Source: Anaerohalosphaeraceae bacterium (GTDB taxonomy: Bacteria > Planctomycetota > Phycisphaerae > Sedimentisphaerales > Anaerohalosphaeraceae). Taken from it: DNA of 64,000 nt. The notes under the pieces are model-generated. The model was not told the origin of the DNA and did not search any database. It saw only the letters and a list, made by a program, of their open reading frames with translations. Both the position numbers and the translations under genes were made by a program. The DNA lies in NCBI GenBank assembly GCA_035378985.1, contig DAOSUR010000002.1:186001-250000 (forward strand), given 5' to 3'. Below are positions 59,502 through 64,000 of the stretch, one piece after another (the first letter of the stretch is position 1; every line of letters starts with the position of its first letter).

Positions 59502-60344
59502 TCATCCTGCATAATTGTGAAGTCCTTTGAAAAAAGTAGAGAGGTTGACCAAAAGAAGTGTGCAAAGAACCGCCAGAAAGCCGACAAGAAGCATCCATAA
59601 ATTGGCATTTACATAACGAACTCCGAAATCAGCCCGCCAGTGAAAGTAAGCCAGATAAATCAGCCAGCAAGCCAAAGACCAGAGTTCTTTGGGATCCCAG
59701 CTCCACCAGTCTCCCCAGGCAATTTTGGCCCAGATGCTGCCGAGAATCAGGCCCATTGTTAAAAATGGAAAGGCCAAACGCACCAACCGGAAGGCCCGGT
59801 ATTCCCGCTGGACAGGAGCGGCAAAGAGCCCCCCTGCTGCCTGGACGGCTGCATGGGCCAGAAGGATGTAGGCAAACATATATGTTCCCACATGCGGGAT
59901 AAAAAAAGGGCTTTGCAGGGCCGGCGGCAACGGGCGAGGGTATTCCGGAAAAACGAATCCGGCGGGAAACAGGATGCAGAAACCGAGCAGACCTTCGGCC
60001 AATTCGGAAAGCGGGTCTGTCATACCCAGCCATCGTCGGCAAAACCAGGATAACGGGCCCAGAAGCATTCCGAGGGTCAGGAAGATTTCAAACATAGTCT
60101 GCAGGGGAAAGCCGAAGGCCCTGAACCAATGAAACAGCCAGGCCGCGGCCGAAGCAATGCAGCCGGCCTTCCAGAACAATCGGCGCATTCGCAAGGCCGG
60201 CAGAAAAACCCCTGCCGCCGAAAGGGCATAAAAAACCATTCCCAGATAAATCAGCAAACCAATGGGCGACGTTTTAATCTGAATGGCGATGCTCCTTTCG
60301 AATTGTCTTGACAAGGGGAACCAGCCAAAAATGTCCTGCTGCAC
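59502..60344 (-). CDS. ccsA: CcsA/ResC-type cytochrome c assembly protein
   Basis: Up to 280 residues. About eight membrane segments and the heme-handling WWD motif WGDWWSWDPKELWSLACW, with conserved His near HWFRAFGFPLQ and HVGTYMFAYILLAHAAV. It is part of System II cytochrome c maturation with ResB. The shown ATG 60344 overlaps resB by 71 bp. The best ribosome-binding site (AAAGGAG, 60298-60292) is 7 nt ahead of an ATT at 60284, so a rare ATT start is possible. Confidence 0.88.
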   Translation of the reverse strand: MQQDIFGWFPLSRQFERSIAIQIKTSPIGLLIYLGMVFYALSAAGVFLPALRMRRLFWKAGCIASAAAWLFHWFRAFGFPLQTMFEIFLTLGMLLGPLSWFCRRWLGMTDPLSELAEGLLGFCILFPAGFVFPEYPRPLPPALQSPFFIPHVGTYMFAYILLAHAAVQAAGGLFAAPVQREYRAFRLVRLAFPFLTMGLILGSIWAKIAWGDWWSWDPKELWSLACWLIYLAYFHWRADFGVRYVNANLWMLLVGFLAVLCTLLLVNLSTFFKGLHNYAG

Positions 60345-61296
60345 CGAGCATTACGAGACAATAACCTGTCAATACAGCCGGAACCCCGCGATTGCTCACA
60401 ACACCGAGTATGGTATAGCATCCTTTCTCGTTTTCTCTCCAGGATTGCTGAAAAAAAGTGTATCCGCCGTAAAAAAGGGGATGATTTACCCGGATGGAAT
60501 GAACCGTCGGTTTTCCGTTCTGTCGGAGGACGATGCGGCTTTCATACTGTCTGGGCATTTGCGGGGCTGAGTAAGAAACGATGCAGCGGTTTGAAGACGG
60601 CATCCAGAAACCATTTCGTTCCCATACATAATAATATTCCTCGGTTCCATCCGGCCAGAGAAGTTTGAGTTCAAAGCCGGGATTTCGAATCTGAGCCGGT
60701 CCTTCCTCGGGAACAGCGAGGCCCTGCTGACGGCGCAGCTGAAGATTCTTATATCGGCCGAGCACTTCGAGGCGAAGCCCCCCTTCCAGCTCGACAGGCC
60801 CTTCCGGAATCTGCTGAAGGGTGCAAAGATTTTGCCGGGTGTTTTTGTCGAGTATGGAAAGAGCGGGATTGTCATAATACGTTATAGTGAATTGCTCTAA
60901 ATAGAGGTCAAAAGGAAGAGAGCCGATTTGGCGGCCGGAGGCGTCATACACCTTGTTGGTTTCTTCCTGTTCCGAAAGAATCAGATACCCTTTTACAATT
61001 TCCGAAGTTCTCCCAAAACGATTTCTCCAATCCTGGGCTTTCGGAGACCCCCATAACCCACCCGAAATGACCATCAATACTCCTGAATGGAGCATAAAAA
61101 GGAATGGATGTGTCCGGAAATGTGTGTTCATCAAAGAAAAAAGCAAAAAAAGGTCAAATATCACCCAGAAAAAGAACAAGGGGAGGGACTGAAAAAAAAA
61201 GACAGCAGATTGACTGCCGAGGAATGAACCATAAATACAGAGTATGGCCCACAAGCCGAGAAGAATAACAGAGGTGAGCAGCCAAAAATGACGCAT
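60274..61296 (-). CDS. ResB-like cytochrome c biogenesis protein
   Basis: 340 residues. Membrane segments at the N-terminus (LLTSVILLGLWAILCIYGSF, FFWVIFDLFLLFSLMN, FLFMLHSGVLMVISGGLWG) and one near the C-terminus (TGYCLVMLGAAGHFWLVPL) flank a periplasmic domain. NHPLFYGGYTFFQQSW is the ResB hallmark. It delivers heme with CcsA. Overlap with ccsA suggests coupled translation. Confidence 0.88.
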   Translation of the reverse strand: MRHFWLLTSVILLGLWAILCIYGSFLGSQSAVFFFQSLPLFFFWVIFDLFLLFSLMNTHFRTHPFLFMLHSGVLMVISGGLWGSPKAQDWRNRFGRTSEIVKGYLILSEQEETNKVYDASGRQIGSLPFDLYLEQFTITYYDNPALSILDKNTRQNLCTLQQIPEGPVELEGGLRLEVLGRYKNLQLRRQQGLAVPEEGPAQIRNPGFELKLLWPDGTEEYYYVWERNGFWMPSSNRCIVSYSAPQMPRQYESRIVLRQNGKPTVHSIRVNHPLFYGGYTFFQQSWRENEKGCYTILGVVSNRGVPAVLTGYCLVMLGAAGHFWLVPLVKTIRKEHRHSD

Positions 61297-61334
61297 TTTC
61301 CTACTCCATATTTTTCGATTGGAATTGCGGGTTT

Positions 61335-61362
61335 ATTATGTCGTTTTTCAACCCGCTTTCAA
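61335..61362 (-). promoter_or_regulatory. resB-ccsA promoter
   Basis: On the minus strand: TTGAAA (61362-61357), 16-nt spacer, CATAAT (61340-61335). Confidence 0.6.
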
Positions 61363-61421
61363 GGGAAAATACAGGTCTAACATTCAGCATTATTCTATCC
61401 ATATAGTCCTGAAAAATCGTA

Positions 61422-61449
61422 TTGCTTTTCTGAAATGAACTTATATAAT
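61422..61449 (+). promoter_or_regulatory. Promoter of the TPR-alphaCTD gene
   Basis: TTGCTT (61422-61427), 16-nt spacer, TATAAT (61444-61449). The leader to ATG 61563 is about 107 nt. Confidence 0.6.
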
Positions 61450-61562
61450 GAGCGATTTAATTGATTTCTGAGAAAGAGCGTTTTTGTCTTGAAGAATGGA
61501 AAATCAGGGACGGCTTCCCGGACAGGAGGCCCCAAAAGGACAACGGATTAGGAGCGTTTTTT

Positions 61563-62852
61563 ATGGTATCCCTTATTCAGGCAGATGCGGAATTGTTTGA
61601 AAAAGATGCGCCCTCAATCGAGGCGATGAAGCAAATGTGGCTTTCTGCAAATTCGAGTGAGCGGGCGCGAACGGCTTTGCTCGAAAAGGCCCGCAATTCT
61701 AAGAATACGCTGGCCTGCGGACTGGCTTATTTGTTCTGCGGCCAGAGCAGCCAAGCCGTCAGTGTCCTGGAGAAGGCGGCGGATAGTGTTCAAAAATATA
61801 TGGGATTGGGGTACGCTTATCGTCAGCTGCACGAATATGAAAAGGCCGCAGCGGCTTTTGATAAGGCGGCCGGGTATCAGACGGATGCTATGACGGCGGC
61901 GATGGAAAAGGCAGCCACCTACCGAATGGCCGGGGAACTGGAAAAAGCAGCCCAAACTCTCTCCGCCTTTAGTCAGATGGAAAACATCAGCGCCAAGTAC
62001 CACTTCCAGATGGGCAAGCTGATGGATGCTCAGGGAGATTACGAGAAAGCGATGCAGCATTATCAAACCGCTCTCGAACTGGACCCGGCACATGGAGAGG
62101 CACGCTTTGCGCTGGCCTATGCCTGCGACCTTCGGGGCGATGAGGAAACAGCTATTCGTCTTTATCAGGAGCTGATTGCTCAGCAGCCGACCCATGTGAA
62201 TGCTCTGCTGAATCTGGCTGTGCTTTATGAAGATGCAGGGCGGTATGACCAGGCCCTGCAGTGCGTGGAGGCCGTGCTTCGGTCACATCCGAATCATCCC
62301 AAGGCCCTTCTGTTTCAGAAAGATATCGCCAGTTCCAAAGTAATGGTTTATGATGAAGAGCGGGAAAAACGGAAAGATCGTCAGAATAAAATCCTGGAGA
62401 TTCCGATTTCTGATTTTGAACTGTCTGTACGGAGCCGGAACTGCCTGAAAAAAATGAATATTGAAACGCTCGGGGATTTGCTTCGGACTACCGAAGCAGA
62501 CCTGCTTTCTTATAAGAACTTCGGCGAAACGTCCCTGATGGAAATCAAGCGGATTTTGGAGTCGAAGGGGCTACGCCTGGGAATGGCGCTCGAAGAAAAA
62601 CCGGCCGGAGCGGTTGAACCGCCTGTGGTGCCGGGAGCCAGTCCGGAAATCCTGTCCAAGTCGGTCGATGAACTCGAATTATCGGTTCGTGCCCGGCGTG
62701 CGATGACCCGGCTGGGTGTAAAAACTCTGCTGGACCTGATTGGAAAAACCGAGGCCGAATTGCTCGGCTGCAAAAACTTCGGAATGACCAGTCTCAACGA
62801 GGTCAAGGAGAAACTCAGCAAATACGGTCTGAGTCTGAGGAAACTGGAATAA
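61563..62852 (+). CDS. TPR protein fused to two RNA-polymerase alpha C-terminal domains
   Basis: 429 residues from ATG 61563 (AGGAG 8 nt upstream). Residues ~20-255 are TPR repeats (GLGYAYRQLHEYEKAAAAF, YHFQMGKLMDAQGDYEKAMQ, NLAVLYEDAGRYDQALQCVE). Two alpha-CTD-like helix-hairpin-helix domains follow: ELSVRSRNCLKKMNIETL / GDLLRTTEADLLSYKNFGE / TSLMEIKRILESKGLRLG, and ELSVRARRAMTRLGVKTL / LDLIGKTEAELLGCKNFGM / TSLNEVKEKLSKYGLSL. In alpha itself this domain binds UP-element DNA and activators. The fusion is seen in planctomycetes; its function is unknown. It may bind DNA or RNA polymerase. Confidence 0.88.
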   Translation: MVSLIQADAELFEKDAPSIEAMKQMWLSANSSERARTALLEKARNSKNTLACGLAYLFCGQSSQAVSVLEKAADSVQKYMGLGYAYRQLHEYEKAAAAFDKAAGYQTDAMTAAMEKAATYRMAGELEKAAQTLSAFSQMENISAKYHFQMGKLMDAQGDYEKAMQHYQTALELDPAHGEARFALAYACDLRGDEETAIRLYQELIAQQPTHVNALLNLAVLYEDAGRYDQALQCVEAVLRSHPNHPKALLFQKDIASSKVMVYDEEREKRKDRQNKILEIPISDFELSVRSRNCLKKMNIETLGDLLRTTEADLLSYKNFGETSLMEIKRILESKGLRLGMALEEKPAGAVEPPVVPGASPEILSKSVDELELSVRARRAMTRLGVKTLLDLIGKTEAELLGCKNFGMTSLNEVKEKLSKYGLSLRKLE

Positions 62853-62926
62853 GGTTCTTCCCAGGACTCGGTGTCGAAACAATCCGGCGGATTTTGAAGC
62901 AGACGAACCTCTATTTGAGATGCGTC

Positions 62927-64000
62927 GTGAGAAGGAAGAACTGGATACGGATTCTGGCAGCCGGGATTCTGCTGTATGCCGGATGCAGCCGAAACCCCTT
63001 GCCGAGCGTAACCAGCGGCATTGACGACTCCGAAGAACGCTGGATACGAGTTTTGCTCTTTGGCAATTTGAGTGAGTGCACACTGTACAGCTACAGTGCT
63101 CTGGTGATAGAAGACCGTCAAACCGACAGTCGGGTTCGTTTCGAACGCCCCTACCAAACTCTTTCTGTTCAATGGCTCGGAGACGGATTCGGGATTGGGG
63201 ACCAGCGTTTTCAGAATGATATTCTGATCCGCACGGAAAGCCCCTTTGTTTTTGAAGTGAATAAGGTTCCGTTTCGGGGGTATCTTCGGCTGGTTCAGAA
63301 TCCGGAAGGCAGCGGCTTTCTGGCGATTAATCATGTTCCGCTGGAATCTTACCTTCGCGGGGTTGTGCCTGCGGAAATGCATTCGTACTGGGAGCCGGAG
63401 GCCTTAAAGGCACAGGCGGTTGCCTGCCGGACCTATTCCTTGTACATCAAAAATCGTTTCGGCTCCGGACGGCTTTGGGATTTGAAGCGGACTCAAGCCA
63501 ATCAGGTGTATAAAGGTGTTTTGGCGGAAACAGCGCCGACCAACCATGCCGTTGCTCAAACAGACGGTCAGGTGCTTGTCTGTCCTGATTCCAAAGGGCA
63601 GCGGCGTCTTTTTCCTGCGTATTACAGCTCGGTTTGCGGAGGTCATACGGAAAACAGCCGAAATGTCTTTGGAGATTCGGTCAAAGCCCTCGAAGGGGTT
63701 GAATGTCCGTATTGCCGACAAACGGCCCGTCCGGATTTTTATTCCTGGTCCGGTGTTCTGATAGACCGTCAAATCCTCACAGAGCGGTTGGTGCAGCGGT
63801 ATCCGTCCCTGAGCCGACTGGGCGAAATTGAGCGGATTGAGCCGGTCCGTGTATCGGAAAACGGCCGTATTACGTCCCTCCGTCTAGTCGGTTCGAACGG
63901 CCAGACCGCCTTTCTCCGAGGGGAGGATTTCCGGCTGACAGCAGATTCAAGCGGCCGCAGACTGAAAAGCACAATTTTTACGCTTCGGACAACGCCGCAT
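62927..64000 (+). CDS. SpoIID/LytB-domain lipoprotein, truncated by the window end
   Basis: At least 358 residues, open at the right edge. GTG 62927 gives a lipoprotein signal (MRRKNWIRILAAGILLYAGC) with lipobox LYAGC. The SpoIID domain is clear: VPLESYLRGVVPAEMHSYW, AQAVACRTYSLYIKNRFG, NQVYKGV and FPAYYSSVCGGHTENSRNVF. SpoIID in Bacillus is a lytic transglycosylase acting on denuded glycan strands. In non-sporulating bacteria such proteins are thought to remodel peptidoglycan. A TTG at 62915 is an alternative start. Confidence 0.88.
   Translation, partial: MRRKNWIRILAAGILLYAGCSRNPLPSVTSGIDDSEERWIRVLLFGNLSECTLYSYSALVIEDRQTDSRVRFERPYQTLSVQWLGDGFGIGDQRFQNDILIRTESPFVFEVNKVPFRGYLRLVQNPEGSGFLAINHVPLESYLRGVVPAEMHSYWEPEALKAQAVACRTYSLYIKNRFGSGRLWDLKRTQANQVYKGVLAETAPTNHAVAQTDGQVLVCPDSKGQRRLFPAYYSSVCGGHTENSRNVFGDSVKALEGVECPYCRQTARPDFYSWSGVLIDRQILTERLVQRYPSLSRLGEIERIEPVRVSENGRITSLRLVGSNGQTAFLRGEDFRLTADSSGRRLKSTIFTLRTTPH

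Noticed and set aside
1..64000. Global reassignment of TGA to a sense codon.
   Set aside because: Many intact genes end exactly at TGA at the expected family length, several in tight ATGA overlaps with the next start.
1..64000. CRISPR arrays, insertion sequences, prophage or toxin-antitoxin modules.
   Set aside because: No regularly spaced direct repeats, transposase, integrase or phage genes were found; the gene content is chromosomal throughout.

Overview
The window looks like a chromosomal segment of a planctomycete, most likely from the Phycisphaerae/Sedimentisphaerales side of the phylum. The evidence is: a PVC-superphylum small basic signature protein (43881-44147); a TPR protein fused to two RNA-polymerase alpha C-terminal domains (61563-62852); dockerin-like DxNxD tails on secreted hydrolases; a FloA/NfeD block; lipid A genes (lpxD, lpxI); and weak or absent Shine-Dalgarno sequences at several starts. 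No insertion sequence, phage gene or CRISPR array was seen.

Layout. (1) 1-15311, plus strand: a glycan-utilisation locus with a GH2 end fragment, a glutaminase-A-like DUF4964/4965 protein, GH127, GH76, GH92, an FHS-type MFS sugar permease, a ROK kinase, GH125 and a GxGYxYP protein. GH76 + GH92 + GH125 point to alpha-mannan or high-mannose glycans. (2) 28006 down to 15274, minus strand: pyrK-pyrD, small conserved genes, a TPR/transglutaminase protein, an AsmA-like protein, mnmA, a GT9 glycosyltransferase, lpxD-lpxI, umuD-umuC, sppA and a membrane protein. (3) 28353-36641: response regulators, dacB, a CNNM/CorC pair, an orphan histidine kinase and a large TPR protein. (4) 44147 down to 36799: a conserved membrane protein, floA, two nfeD genes, a Na/Pi-cotransporter/PhoU gene, an aminotransferase and the PVC signature gene. 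(5) 45329-50943: the rpmF-plsX-fabH-fabD-fabG-acpP-fabF cluster. (6) 51050-64000: a CaxA-type antiporter, a corrinoid-activating ASKHA protein, a tiny basic ribosomal-type protein, a CxxC protein, an ECF sigma/anti-sigma/secreted-protein trio, a rhomboid protease, tRNA-Tyr, trpR-trpB2, ccsA-resB, the TPR-alphaCTD protein and a truncated SpoIID-like lipoprotein.

The most unusual signal is three otherwise intact genes within about 13 kb that are each interrupted by one in-frame TGA: the Na/Pi cotransporter (41469-41471), ribosomal protein L32 (45359-45361) and a conserved CxxC protein (54180-54182). In L32 the family expects Arg there. TGA also terminates many intact genes in the window, so simple global reassignment does not fit. 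Recoding or readthrough, recent nonsense mutations and C-to-T sequence errors remain open. Regulatory sites supported by sequence include a leader-peptide/terminator arrangement before pyrKD, a promoter-embedded palindrome before umuDC, and an inverted repeat inside the trpR-trpB2 promoter.
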